Of a stretch of 39,930 bases of DNA, positions 8,821-18,688 are shown one piece after another. Made by a program: the position numbers and the translations under genes. Position 1 is the stretch's first letter, and each line of letters begins with the position of its first letter. The stretch covers positions 1 to 39,930 of the forward strand of contig JAJDIZ010000007.1 of NCBI GenBank assembly GCA_030266915.1, read 5' to 3'. The DNA comes from Ruminococcaceae bacterium OttesenSCG-928-D13 (GTDB taxonomy: Bacteria > Bacillota > Clostridia > Oscillospirales > Ruminococcaceae). Below the pieces are notes generated by a model. The model did not search any database. It saw nothing but the letters and a program-made list of their open reading frames with translations, and had not been told where the DNA came from.

Positions 8821-10245
8821 ATGAGCAGAATAGACACCATCATCAAGGCGCCCCATATGTATACCATGGCCGGAGACGGACTGGGATATATGGACTCCGC
8901 GGCTGTGGCCATCGACAGCGGGCGCATTCTGGCGGTTGGACCGGTGGCAGATATCGAGGCGGCCTACCAACCGGAGCAGACACTGGAAATGGAGCACCAC
9001 CTGCTGCTGCCCGGTTTTGTGGACGGGCACATGCACACCTCGTGCAATATCCTGCGGGGCCTTGCGCAGGACACCGACAACTGGATGATGAACGGGCTGC
9101 AGCCCTTCGACAACGCCGCCACCCAGGAAGAGCGGGACGCCGGCAGCCGGCTGGCCATCATCGAGGCCATCCAGGCCGGCACCACCACCTTGGGCGACTA
9201 CGACCACGACATGGACGCCGTCTGCGCCTTCATTGCCAAGGTGGGCGCCCGGGGCAACATCGCCCAAACCGTCCGCTCGGCCAAGCACCAGGTGTACAAG
9301 CCGGGCGAGCTGTATGTGTTCGACACCGACCAGGGGGAACAGTCCCTGGCGCGGAACATCGCCCTTTACAAGAAATGGCACGGCCATGACGGCGGACGCA
9401 TCCGGGTGCTGTTCGGCCCTCAGGGCGCCGACTTCATGGACACCACCTTACTGCAACGTTGCAAGGACGAGGCCAAAAAGCGGGGCACCCGGGTGCACAT
9501 ACACCTCCAGCAGGGCAGCCGGGAGCTGGCCCAGATGGAGATGCGCTACGGCATGCGCACCGTGGCCTTCCTGGAGCAGACGCACTATCTGGACGAGAAC
9601 TTCATCGTGGTGCACCTCACCAGCTGTGAGGAAGACGAGGTGCGCGCCGTGGCCAAAACCGGGGCCGGCATGGTGGTGTGTCCCGGTTCCATTGCCATCA
9701 TCGACGGGCTGGTGTGCCCCTCTATGGCCTTCCAGCAGGCGGGCGGCGCCTGCGGCCTCGGCTCGGACCAGGCCCCCGGCAACAACTGCCACAACATCAT
9801 CAACGAGATGAAAAACGTAGCGCTTTTCAACAAGATTATGCGGGCCGACCCCGAGGTGATGCCCGCCTGGGCCGCCCTGCGCATGGCCACCATCGAAGGC
9901 GCCCGTGCCATCGGCCTGGGCGGGGAGATCGGCTCGCTGGAGGCCGGCAAAAAGGCCGACCTGATCGCGGTGGACCTGAATTACCCGTCCATGCAGCCGG
10001 TGTTCACCCACCCGATGCGCAACATGGTGCCCAACCTGGTGTACAGCGCCCGGGGCCGGGAGGTGGCGCTCTCGATGGTGGACGGCCGCGTCATCATGCG
10101 CGACGGCGTGGTGCTTGGGGCCGATGCGGCGGACTGCCTGCGGGCGGTGGCCGCCTACCCCGACGGCATCGGCGCCCGCGCCGAAAAGGAGTTTTTCGCT
10201 ATCAATGGCACCAACGCCCAATACATGCGTAACGACCAACTGTGA
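8821..10245 (+). CDS. Amidohydrolase, AtzA/TrzN/SAH-deaminase-like
   Basis: LLPGFVDGHMHTSCNILRGLAQD, RVHIHLQQGSREL, VVHLTSCEEDEV, GLGSDQAPGNNCHN, GSLEAGKKADLIAVD. Confidence 0.88.
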   Translation: MSRIDTIIKAPHMYTMAGDGLGYMDSAAVAIDSGRILAVGPVADIEAAYQPEQTLEMEHHLLLPGFVDGHMHTSCNILRGLAQDTDNWMMNGLQPFDNAATQEERDAGSRLAIIEAIQAGTTTLGDYDHDMDAVCAFIAKVGARGNIAQTVRSAKHQVYKPGELYVFDTDQGEQSLARNIALYKKWHGHDGGRIRVLFGPQGADFMDTTLLQRCKDEAKKRGTRVHIHLQQGSRELAQMEMRYGMRTVAFLEQTHYLDENFIVVHLTSCEEDEVRAVAKTGAGMVVCPGSIAIIDGLVCPSMAFQQAGGACGLGSDQAPGNNCHNIINEMKNVALFNKIMRADPEVMPAWAALRMATIEGARAIGLGGEIGSLEAGKKADLIAVDLNYPSMQPVFTHPMRNMVPNLVYSARGREVALSMVDGRVIMRDGVVLGADAADCLRAVAAYPDGIGARAEKEFFAINGTNAQYMRNDQL

Positions 10246-10283
10246 CGGTAATCTAAGACAGCTTGAGCGAAGGAGCGAAGGGC

Positions 10284-11222
10284 ATGAAAAGGTACCTGGT
10301 AAAACGGCTGATTCAGCTTCCCATCATTCTGGCCGGGGTGTTGATCTGTGTGTTCCTGATCATCCAGCTTACCCCGGGCGACCCGGCCGCCACCCTGGCC
10401 GGCCCCAAGGCGGGCCCCGAGGAGGTGGAGGCCGTACGGCAGCAATTGGGGCTTGACCGCCCCGTTCTGGAACAGTTTTTCAGCTATGTTGGCAACGTGT
10501 TCCGGGGCAACTTTGGCCGCAGCTACACCCACAAAACCGACATCGGCTCCAGCATTGGCACGGCTCTGGTCAACACCGTCTACCTGATGCTGTTTGCCCG
10601 CATCTGGTCCATTCTGGCGGCCATTCCACTGGGCATCTACGCGGCGCTGCACCACAACACCTGGGTGGACAAGCTCTGCATGGGCACCTCGCTGCTGGGC
10701 ATCTCCATCCCCCAGTTCTGGCTGGGGCTCATCCTGATGAAGCTGTTTTGCTTCGACCTGGGCTGGCTGCCCTTCTCGGGCATGGGCAGCTCCTTCTGGT
10801 CCGCCGACGGGCTGCTGCACGTCATTCTGCCGGCCTTTATGCTGGGGCTGCCCCAGCTGGCCTCCATCGCCCGGCTCACCCGCTCTGAAATGCTGGAGGT
10901 GATGCGGCAGGACTACATTAAAACAGCCCGCGCCAAAGGGGTGAAGCAGCGGATGGTGGTGTACAAGCACGCCCTTAAAAACGCCGCCCTGCCGCTCATC
11001 ACCGTCATCGGCACCCAAACCGGCTACATGCTCAGCGGCTCGGTGGTCATCGAGAACATCTTCGCCTGGCCGGGCCTCGGGCGCTACTCCATCCAGGCCA
11101 TCATCGGCAGCGACTATCCCGCCATCCAGGCCAGCGTACTGCTTTTTGCGGTGATGTTCCTGGTGGTAAACCTGATCGTTGACCTCACCTACAGCCTGGT
11201 TGATCCCAGGATCAACTACTGA
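10284..11222 (+). CDS. Dipeptide/oligopeptide ABC transporter permease (DppB/OppB-like)
   Basis: MKRYLVKRLIQLPIILAGVLICVFLIIQLTPGDPA...RLTRSEMLEVMRQDYIKTARAKGV...FAWPGLGRYSIQAI. Confidence 0.92.
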   Translation: MKRYLVKRLIQLPIILAGVLICVFLIIQLTPGDPAATLAGPKAGPEEVEAVRQQLGLDRPVLEQFFSYVGNVFRGNFGRSYTHKTDIGSSIGTALVNTVYLMLFARIWSILAAIPLGIYAALHHNTWVDKLCMGTSLLGISIPQFWLGLILMKLFCFDLGWLPFSGMGSSFWSADGLLHVILPAFMLGLPQLASIARLTRSEMLEVMRQDYIKTARAKGVKQRMVVYKHALKNAALPLITVIGTQTGYMLSGSVVIENIFAWPGLGRYSIQAIIGSDYPAIQASVLLFAVMFLVVNLIVDLTYSLVDPRINY

Positions 11223-11239
11223 GAAGGGGGAAGCAGAAG

Positions 11240-12112
11240 ATGAATGAAAACACAGCCATCCCCGCCGAGCCCCAAAAGGCACGCCTGCGGGAGGACAGCA
11301 TCCCCTACAAAATCCTGCACAACAAAAGCATCATCGCGGGGGCCATCATCCTGCTCATCATGCTGGTGCTGGGCATCCTGGCCCCGGTGCTGACCCCCTA
11401 CGGCCCCGCCGAAACCAGCACCGCAAGCAAGCTAATGGGGCCCTCCGGCGAGCACCTGTTCGGCACCGACGAGTTCGGGCGGGACATCCTCAGCCGCATG
11501 CTGTACGGCATCCGCATCACCATCCCCTACAGCATCTACTCCCTTATTCTGGCCATCGTCACCGGGGTGCCCATCGGGCTGCTGGCCGGATACTTCAAGG
11601 GGCTGGACAACCCCCTGATGCGCCTGATGGACATCCTGATGGCCTTCCCCGGCATGCTGCTGGCCATCGTCATCGTGGCCACCCTGGGGCCGGGTCTGGG
11701 CAACGTCACCATCGCGGTGGGGCTGGGCACCATGCCAGCCTACGCGCGCCTCGTGCGCGGCTCGGTGCTCTCGCTGAAGGAACAGCCCTTTGTCGAGGCC
11801 TCCATCTCGGCCGGCGCTAAGAGCGGCCGCATCATCCTCAGCCACATTTTGCCCAACCTGATTTCCACCCTGGTGGTGTACTCCATGCTGGAGATGGCCT
11901 GGGTCATCATGTCCATCTCCACCCTCAGCTTCCTGGGCATCGGCGCCCAGGCGCCCATCCCCGAGTGGGGCGCCCTTGTGAGCAGCGGCAAAAACTACAT
12001 CCTCTCCGCCCCTCACATCTCCACTTTCCCGATGATCTTCATCTTCGCCACAGTCATGGCCTTCAACCTGCTGGGCGACGGCCTGCGCGACGTTTTGGAC
12101 CCGCGCCTATAA
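11240..12112 (+). CDS. Dipeptide/oligopeptide ABC transporter permease (DppC/OppC-like)
   Basis: LFGTDEFGRDILSRMLYGIRITI...LMDILMAFPGMLLAIVIVATLGPG...YARLVRGSVLSLKEQPFVEA...EWGALVSSGKNYI. Confidence 0.92.
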   Translation: MNENTAIPAEPQKARLREDSIPYKILHNKSIIAGAIILLIMLVLGILAPVLTPYGPAETSTASKLMGPSGEHLFGTDEFGRDILSRMLYGIRITIPYSIYSLILAIVTGVPIGLLAGYFKGLDNPLMRLMDILMAFPGMLLAIVIVATLGPGLGNVTIAVGLGTMPAYARLVRGSVLSLKEQPFVEASISAGAKSGRIILSHILPNLISTLVVYSMLEMAWVIMSISTLSFLGIGAQAPIPEWGALVSSGKNYILSAPHISTFPMIFIFATVMAFNLLGDGLRDVLDPRL

Positions 12113-12141
12113 CACCGCTGCCGCGGGAAAGGAGAACAGTT

Positions 12142-13128
12142 ATGCAAGAGGCACTATTGGACATAAAGAACCTGTCGGTTCAGTTTTTCACCCGAAAAAA
12201 CGACGGCCCCGCTGTGGCCGACGTCACCTTCCGGATAAACCGGGGCGAGGTGCTGGGCGTGGTGGGTGAGAGCGGCAGCGGCAAGAGCGTTTCGGCGCTG
12301 TCGGTGATGCGCCTCATCCAGGAGCCCGGCCGCATCACCGGCGGGCAGATCACCTTCGACGGCGAGAGCCTGCTGGACAAGAGCGAGGACGAGATGACCA
12401 AGATCCGCGGCAACAAGATCTCGATGATCTTCCAGGAGCCGATGACCTCGTTCAACCCGGTCTACACCATTGGCGGGCAGATTATGGAAGCCATCATCCT
12501 GCACCAGAACAAGACAAAGACCGAGGCGCGGGAGCTGGCCATCAGCCTGATGCGGGAGGTGGGCATTGCCTCCCCCGAAAAGCGGATGGACGACTACCCC
12601 CACCAGATGAGCGGCGGCATGCTGCAGCGCTGCATGATCGCCATGGCGCTGAGCTGCAACCCCGAGCTGCTGATTGCCGACGAGCCCACCACCGCGCTGG
12701 ACGTGACGATCCAGGCGCAGATACTGGACCTGATACGCAAGCTGCAAATCGAGCGCAACACCGCCATCATGATGATTACCCACGACCTCGGTGTCATTGC
12801 CGAGCTGGCCAAGTACGTGGTGGTGATGTACCTGGGGCGGGTGGTGGAGGAGGCGCCGGTGCGGGAGCTGTTCAAAAAGCCGCTGCACCCCTACACCGAG
12901 GGCCTGATGCGCTCGCTGCCGGTCATCGGGCAAAACACCGGCAAGCTCTATATGATCCCGGCTTCCAACGTGGAGCCGCGGGACATCAAGGGCTGCCGCT
13001 TCTGCCCGCGCTGCGCCTACGCCTTTGACCGCTGCAAAACCGAGGAACCGCCGTTGGCCCGGATGGGCGACGGGCGCAGCGTGCGCTGCTGGCTGCGCCT
13101 GGATGAGGAAGGAGGCGGACAGGCATGA
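12142..13128 (+). CDS. ABC transporter ATP-binding protein (DppD/OppD-like)
   Basis: Walker A GESGSGKS, signature MSGGMLQR, Walker [16 protein letters not shown]-terminal Cys-rich oligopeptide motif ([14 protein letters not shown]). Confidence 0.93.
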   Translation: MQEALLDIKNLSVQFFTRKNDGPAVADVTFRINRGEVLGVVGESGSGKSVSALSVMRLIQEPGRITGGQITFDGESLLDKSEDEMTKIRGNKISMIFQEPMTSFNPVYTIGGQIMEAIILHQNKTKTEARELAISLMREVGIASPEKRMDDYPHQMSGGMLQRCMIAMALSCNPELLIADEPTTALDVTIQAQILDLIRKLQIERNTAIMMITHDLGVIAELAKYVVVMYLGRVVEEAPVRELFKKPLHPYTEGLMRSLPVIGQNTGKLYMIPASNVEPRDIKGCRFCPRCAYAFDRCKTEEPPLARMGDGRSVRCWLRLDEEGGGQA

Positions 13129-14126
13129 GTGAAAACACGTTGGTACAGGTGAAAAACCTGAAGAAATGGTTCCCTGTCAAGGACAAGCTGTTCGGCCGGG
13201 CCGACACCTTCGTCAAGGCGGTGGACGATGTTTCCTTCGACGTCTATGACGGCGAGGTGCTGGGCCTGGTGGGTGAAAGCGGCTGCGGAAAAACCACCAT
13301 CAGCCGCACCATGCTGGGGCTCACCAAGGCAACCGGGGGCAGCATCATCTTCGACGGCGAGGACCTGCTGAGCATGAAAAAAGAAGCGCTGCGCAAAAAA
13401 CGCGCCAAGCTGCAAATGGTGTTCCAGGATCCCTACTCCTCCCTCAGCCCCCGCAAACGAGTGGGCAAAACCATTGCCGAGCCGATGGAGATACACAACA
13501 TCGGCACCCGGCAGGATCGGGCCAAGCGGGTGGAAGACCTGCTGGAAACCGTGGGGCTGAACCGGGACTATTCCCACCGCTACCCCCACGAGTTTTCGGG
13601 CGGGCAGCGCCAGCGCATCGGCATTGCCCGGGTGCTGGCGGCCAACCCCCAGTTCATCATCTGTGACGAGCCGGTCAGCGCGCTGGACGTCTCGATCCGC
13701 TCCCAGATCCTCAACCTGCTGATGGACCTCAAGCACGAGTTCGGCCTCACCATGCTGTTCATCTCCCACGACTTAAGCGTGGTGGAGTACCTGTGTGACC
13801 GCATCATCGTGATGTACCTGGGCAAGGTGATGGAGATCGCCAAAAAGGACGACCTGTACAAAAGCCCGGCCCATCCCTACACCGTGGCGCTGATGTCGGC
13901 CATCCCCCAGCCGGACCCCGACGCCAAAAAGCACCGCATCATCCTGGAGGGCGACATGCCCAGCCCGATCAACCGGCCCGAGGGCTGCCTTTTCCGCACC
14001 CGGTGCCCGATGGCCCAGGAGGCGTGCGCGCAGATGCCCGAGCTGCGGGAGGTTGCCCCCGGCCACTGCGCGGCCTGCCACTTCGCCGAGAAGCTGGCCG
14101 CGGGTGATGTCTCCGTCACACAGTAG
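13125..14126 (+). CDS. ABC transporter ATP-binding protein (DppF/OppF-like)
   Basis: Walker A GESGCGKT, FSGGQRQRIGIARVL, IICDEPVSALDVS; ATGA overlap with the upstream gene. Confidence 0.93.
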   Translation: MSENTLVQVKNLKKWFPVKDKLFGRADTFVKAVDDVSFDVYDGEVLGLVGESGCGKTTISRTMLGLTKATGGSIIFDGEDLLSMKKEALRKKRAKLQMVFQDPYSSLSPRKRVGKTIAEPMEIHNIGTRQDRAKRVEDLLETVGLNRDYSHRYPHEFSGGQRQRIGIARVLAANPQFIICDEPVSALDVSIRSQILNLLMDLKHEFGLTMLFISHDLSVVEYLCDRIIVMYLGKVMEIAKKDDLYKSPAHPYTVALMSAIPQPDPDAKKHRIILEGDMPSPINRPEGCLFRTRCPMAQEACAQMPELREVAPGHCAACHFAEKLAAGDVSVTQ

Positions 14127-14158
14127 ATTTCCACCCCACGGCGGAAAGGAGGAGCCAC

Positions 14159-15613
14159 ATGGCCCCAAAGACCACGCTGTACAAGGCCAGAAACCTCATC
14201 GTCTGGCAAGGCGGTGAGCACCGGCAGCTGGAGAACGGCGTGCTGGCGGTGAAAGGCGACAAGATCGACGCCGTGCTGCCCGCCGTTCCCCCGGGCGCCG
14301 AGGTGATCGACCTGGGCAACGCGGCCATCCTGCCCGGCTTCGTCAACCTGCATTGCCACCCCTCCGAGGTGTTCTCGTCCAAGAGCTTTCGGGACGATAT
14401 CGGCAATCCGTATTTCTACAACTCCATCATGTACGATGACTTTCCGGTCATCATGGGCGAGGCCGCCGGCGAGATTCAGGCCAAGCTGAACCTGGCGGAG
14501 ATCATCAAAAGCGGGGTCACCAGCGCCCTGATCTTCGGCGGGCCCAACTCCCGCCTAGAGGCGGAGCTGGCCGGCAAGCTGGGCCTGCGCGCCTGGGTGG
14601 GCTGGGGCATCCGCGCTGGTGACAACCAGGAGGCGGTTCCCATCTGGGATTCCCCCGACGGCCACAACCTGAATTTCACCTACAACGAGCCTGAGGGCTT
14701 CCACCGGCTGGAGGAGGCTGCCCATTTCGTGCGCGAATACCAGGGCGCCTTCAGCGGCCGGATAAGCACCCTTTTGGCCCCCACCCAGACCATGACCTGC
14801 ACCCCGCCCATGCTGGTGATGACCCGCAAACTGGCAGACGACCTCGGGGTGGGCATCACCATCCACGGCTCGGAGGACTTCGTCGAGTTCGAGATGTCGG
14901 TACGGATGCACGGCAAAACCCCGGTGCGGATGATGTTCGAAACCGGTGTGCTGGGCGAGGACACCATCATCGCCCACTGCTGCTGCATCGAGGGCCACAG
15001 CCAGGTTTACCGCGGCGGCAACGACCTTGAACTGCTGGGCGCCAGCCGGGCCACCGTGGCCCACTGCCCCTGGGTGCTGATGCGCATCGGCGACACGCTG
15101 GAATCCTTCAGGCGCTACCTGGACGCCGGGGTGAACATCGGCATCGGCACCGACACCTATCCCTCGGATTTTATCCAGGAGATGCGCTACGCCGCCGCCA
15201 TGGGCAAGCTGGTGGACCGGGATAACGCCGCCGTCACCGCCCGGGACGTTTTCACCGCCGGCACGGCGGACGGGGCCAAGGCCCTGGGCCGCAGGGACCT
15301 GGGCCGGCTGGAGAAGGGCGCCAAGGCCGACTTTGTGGTGGTGGATCAGAACAATATCCAGATGGCCCCGGTGCGGGACGTGGTGAAAAACCTGATCTAC
15401 TGTGGCAGCCGCCACGTGGTGAGCCAGGTGTATGTGGACGGCGCCTGCGTGATGCAGGACGGCCAGGTGCCCGGGGTGGATGAGGCTGACCTGTGCGGCC
15501 AATTGCAGGAACTGGCCGAGCACGCCTGGAAAAACGCCCCGGCACACAACCGCGAAAGGCGGAGCCTGGACGAGATTTCCCCGCTGGCCTGCCCGCGGGC
15601 CGAAATTGTTTGA
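14159..15613 (+). CDS. Amidohydrolase (cytosine deaminase/chlorohydrolase-related), tandem paralog 1
   Basis: LPGFVNLHCHPSEVFSSKSF, APTQTMTCTPPML, ITIHGSEDFVEFE, IIAHCCCIEGHS, GIGTDTYPSDFIQEMR; GGAAAGGAGG RBS. Confidence 0.87.
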   Translation: MAPKTTLYKARNLIVWQGGEHRQLENGVLAVKGDKIDAVLPAVPPGAEVIDLGNAAILPGFVNLHCHPSEVFSSKSFRDDIGNPYFYNSIMYDDFPVIMGEAAGEIQAKLNLAEIIKSGVTSALIFGGPNSRLEAELAGKLGLRAWVGWGIRAGDNQEAVPIWDSPDGHNLNFTYNEPEGFHRLEEAAHFVREYQGAFSGRISTLLAPTQTMTCTPPMLVMTRKLADDLGVGITIHGSEDFVEFEMSVRMHGKTPVRMMFETGVLGEDTIIAHCCCIEGHSQVYRGGNDLELLGASRATVAHCPWVLMRIGDTLESFRRYLDAGVNIGIGTDTYPSDFIQEMRYAAAMGKLVDRDNAAVTARDVFTAGTADGAKALGRRDLGRLEKGAKADFVVVDQNNIQMAPVRDVVKNLIYCGSRHVVSQVYVDGACVMQDGQVPGVDEADLCGQLQELAEHAWKNAPAHNRERRSLDEISPLACPRAEIV

Positions 15614-15652
15614 CACACGGCCGCGTGGCCGTAGAAAGGGTAGAAAGGAAGG

Positions 15653-17104
15653 ATGGCAGTCATGTCAATGGAGACCGTTTTCTACAAGGCGAAGTACCTC
15701 ATTGTTTGGGATGAGGGACAGCACAAGGTACTGTACGACGGCTACCTCGGCGTCAAGGGCGACACGGTGGAGGGCGTCTACCGTACCCTGCCCGAGGGCG
15801 CCAGCTGCGAGGACCTTGGCGAGGCTGTTCTGTTCCCCGGCTTCGTCAACCTGCACACCCACCCCTCCGAGCTGTTCAGCATCAAAAGCTTTGTGGAGGA
15901 CAACGCGAACCCCAACTTCTACGAATCCTCCCTGATCGACAAGCCCATCCCCCACATGGGGCGGCGCGGGGCCGAATTGCAGACCCTGATCAACCTGGCC
16001 GAGCTGATCAAGAGCGGGGTCACCAGCGCCCTCATCTATGGCGGGCCCTACTCCCGCCTTGAGGCGGACACCGCCGGCAAGCTGGGAATGCGCGCCTGGG
16101 TGGGCGCGGGCATCCGCGCCGGCGACGCGATGGAGGACACCTGGATATGGCACTCCCCCGACGGCCACAGCGTGGAGTACACCTTCGACGAGGAGGCCGG
16201 CAAGGAGCGCCTCAAGGAGGCCGAGGTCCTTTTCAAGGATTACGACGGCGCCTATGACGGGCGCATCCACATCATGATGGGCCCCACCCAAACCATGACC
16301 TGCACCCCCTGGATGCTGGAGGAGACCCGCCGGCTGGCCGACAAGCTGGGCTGCGGCATCACCATCCACGCCTGCGAGGACATGACCGAGTACGAGTCCG
16401 CCGTGCGGCTGCGGGGCAAAACCCCGGTGCGGCTGATGGCCGACACCGGCATCCTCGGTGAGGACTGCGTCATTGCCCACTGCGTCTACATCAACGGCCA
16501 CAGCCGCGCCTGGATGCAGTATGACGACGACCTGGAGCTGCTGGCCAGGAGCAAGTCCACTGTGGCCCACAGCCCCACCCCCTTCGCCCGGGTGGGCGAG
16601 CGGCTAGAGTCCTACACCAAGTACAAAAACGCCGGCATCAACCTGGCCTTCGGCACCGACACCTTCCCCTCCGACTTCATCCAGGAGATGCGGCTGGCCG
16701 CCTTCATGGGCAAGATGACCGAGCACACCTCCACCGCCCTGAACGCCGGCGACATCTTCAACACCGCCACCATCGGCGGCGCGAAAGGCCTTGGCCGCAA
16801 GGACCTTGGCCGGCTGGAAAAGGGCGCCAAGGCCGACTTTGTGGTGGTCGGGCTGGACAACATCGAGATGACCCCCGCCCGGGACGTTGTCAAAACCCTG
16901 GTGTACACCGCCACCCGCCACAGCGTGCAGGACGTCTATGTGGCCGGCAAAAAGATCGTCAGCAAGGGAATGGTGGAGGGCTTTGACGAGCGGGCCGCCT
17001 GCGCCGAGCTGCGGCAGATTGCCCACGACGCCTACGCCGATGTGCGGGACGTGCAGGGCCACGGCATGGACGAAGTTTACAAGATGACCTTCCCCAAATA
17101 CTGA
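15653..17104 (+). CDS. Amidohydrolase, tandem paralog 2
   Basis: FPGFVNLHTHPSELFSIKSF, GPTQTMTCTPWML, ITIHACEDMTEYE, VIAHCVYINGHS, FGTDTFPSDFIQEMR; alternative start at 15662. Confidence 0.87.
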   Translation: MAVMSMETVFYKAKYLIVWDEGQHKVLYDGYLGVKGDTVEGVYRTLPEGASCEDLGEAVLFPGFVNLHTHPSELFSIKSFVEDNANPNFYESSLIDKPIPHMGRRGAELQTLINLAELIKSGVTSALIYGGPYSRLEADTAGKLGMRAWVGAGIRAGDAMEDTWIWHSPDGHSVEYTFDEEAGKERLKEAEVLFKDYDGAYDGRIHIMMGPTQTMTCTPWMLEETRRLADKLGCGITIHACEDMTEYESAVRLRGKTPVRLMADTGILGEDCVIAHCVYINGHSRAWMQYDDDLELLARSKSTVAHSPTPFARVGERLESYTKYKNAGINLAFGTDTFPSDFIQEMRLAAFMGKMTEHTSTALNAGDIFNTATIGGAKGLGRKDLGRLEKGAKADFVVVGLDNIEMTPARDVVKTLVYTATRHSVQDVYVAGKKIVSKGMVEGFDERAACAELRQIAHDAYADVRDVQGHGMDEVYKMTFPKY

Positions 17105-17133
17105 CGCCACTTTGAGAACAGGAGGACCCCCCC

Positions 17134-18588
17134 ATGAGCGAAGTGAAGTTCTACAAGGCGCGATACATCATCATCTGGCACGAAAACCAGCACAAGACAC
17201 TGGAAAACGGCTACCTGGGCGTCCGGGATGACAAGATAGAGGGCTTCTACACCCGGCTGCCCGAGGGCGCCCTCTGCGAGGACCTGGGCGACGTGGCCAT
17301 CACCCCCGGCTTCATCAACCTGCACACCCATCCCTCCGAGGTGTTCTGCCTGAAAAGCTACCGGGAGGACATCGGCAACCCCAACTTCTACGAGGGCACC
17401 CTGTATGACTACGCCCTGGTGCTGCCCTTCACCCAACGCAGCGGCTATTTGCAGGCCAAGCTGAACATCGCCGAGATACTCAAGAGCGGCTGCACCACCC
17501 AGCTGATCTACGGCGGCGGCTACTCCCGGGTAGAGGCCGAAATCGCCGGCGAGATGGGCGCCCGGGCCTATGTGGGCGCCGCCATCCGCGCCGGCGACCC
17601 GATGGAGGAGCGCAGCATCTGGGAATCCCCCGACGGGCACTCCATCGTCTACAACTTCAACGAGGAGGCCGGCATGGAGCGCCTGGCCGAGGCGGTTGAC
17701 CTGGTGAAGGAGATGAAGGGCGCCTATGACGGCCGCATCAACGCCATCCTGGCCCCCACCCAAACCATGACATGCACCCCCAAAATGCTCAAGGAGACCC
17801 GCAAATGGGCCGACAAGCTGGGCGGGCCCATCACCATCCACGGCTCCGAGGCCCCCACCGAGTTCGAGTCCTGCATCCGGATGTTCGGCCAGACGCCGGT
17901 GGAGTTCATGAACGAAAACGGCATGTTGGGCGAGGACACCATCATCGCCCACTGCCTGTACATCGCCGGACACTCCCACATCTACATGGCCGGCAACCGG
18001 GATCTGAAGCTGCTGGGCGACACCAAATCCACCGTGGCCCATTGCCCCTGGGCGCTGGCCCGCGCCGGCAACACCCTGCAAAGCTTTGCCCGATATAAAA
18101 AGGCCGGGGTGAACCTGGGCATCGGCACCGACACCTTCTCCTCCGACTTCATCCAGGAGATGCGCTTCGCCGCCTCCCTGGGCAAGGTGGTGGACCGCAG
18201 CACCTTTGCCGTGGGCGCAAAGGACATCTTCGACGCCGCCACCATCGGCGGGGCCAAGGCCCTGGACCGCAAAGACCTGGGCCGCCTTGAGGCGGGCGCC
18301 AAGGCGGACTTCGTTGTCTTCAAGCTGGACAGCATCGAGATGGCGCCGGTGCGCGACGTGGTGAAGAACATCATCTACAGCGCCACCCGCCACTCGGTGC
18401 GGGACGTCTACGTGGACGGCGCCTGCGTGGTGAAGGACGGCGCGATTGCCGGCTTTGACGAGAGCGCGCTGGCCAAGGAGCTGCAGGCCCTCACCGAGGA
18501 GGTGTGGCGCAACACCGGCAAGTATGACCGCCTGGGCCGCGGCGTGGACGAGCTCTCCCCGCTGGCCGCCCCCACATACACCGGCTGA
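17134..18588 (+). CDS. Amidohydrolase, tandem paralog 3
   Basis: TPGFINLHTHPSEVFCLKSY, APTQTMTCTPKML, ITIHGSEAPTEFE, IIAHCLYIAGHS, GIGTDTFSSDFIQEMR. Confidence 0.87.
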   Translation: MSEVKFYKARYIIIWHENQHKTLENGYLGVRDDKIEGFYTRLPEGALCEDLGDVAITPGFINLHTHPSEVFCLKSYREDIGNPNFYEGTLYDYALVLPFTQRSGYLQAKLNIAEILKSGCTTQLIYGGGYSRVEAEIAGEMGARAYVGAAIRAGDPMEERSIWESPDGHSIVYNFNEEAGMERLAEAVDLVKEMKGAYDGRINAILAPTQTMTCTPKMLKETRKWADKLGGPITIHGSEAPTEFESCIRMFGQTPVEFMNENGMLGEDTIIAHCLYIAGHSHIYMAGNRDLKLLGDTKSTVAHCPWALARAGNTLQSFARYKKAGVNLGIGTDTFSSDFIQEMRFAASLGKVVDRSTFAVGAKDIFDAATIGGAKALDRKDLGRLEAGAKADFVVFKLDSIEMAPVRDVVKNIIYSATRHSVRDVYVDGACVVKDGAIAGFDESALAKELQALTEEVWRNTGKYDRLGRGVDELSPLAAPTYTG

Positions 18589-18688
18589 ACCGCCAGCCAT
18601 GTCTTTTTTACAACAAGTTGTTCGGCAGACGCATCGCAAGGAGTGTTTGCACCTGATACAAACCCAGGAAAAGAAAGGAATGGAGAAA

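Noticed and set aside
18623-18639. Sigma-54-like CGGCAG-ACGCA-TCGCA upstream of the SBP gene
   Set aside because: GG-N10-GC spacing is correct but flanking consensus is weak; not strong enough without a mapped TSS.
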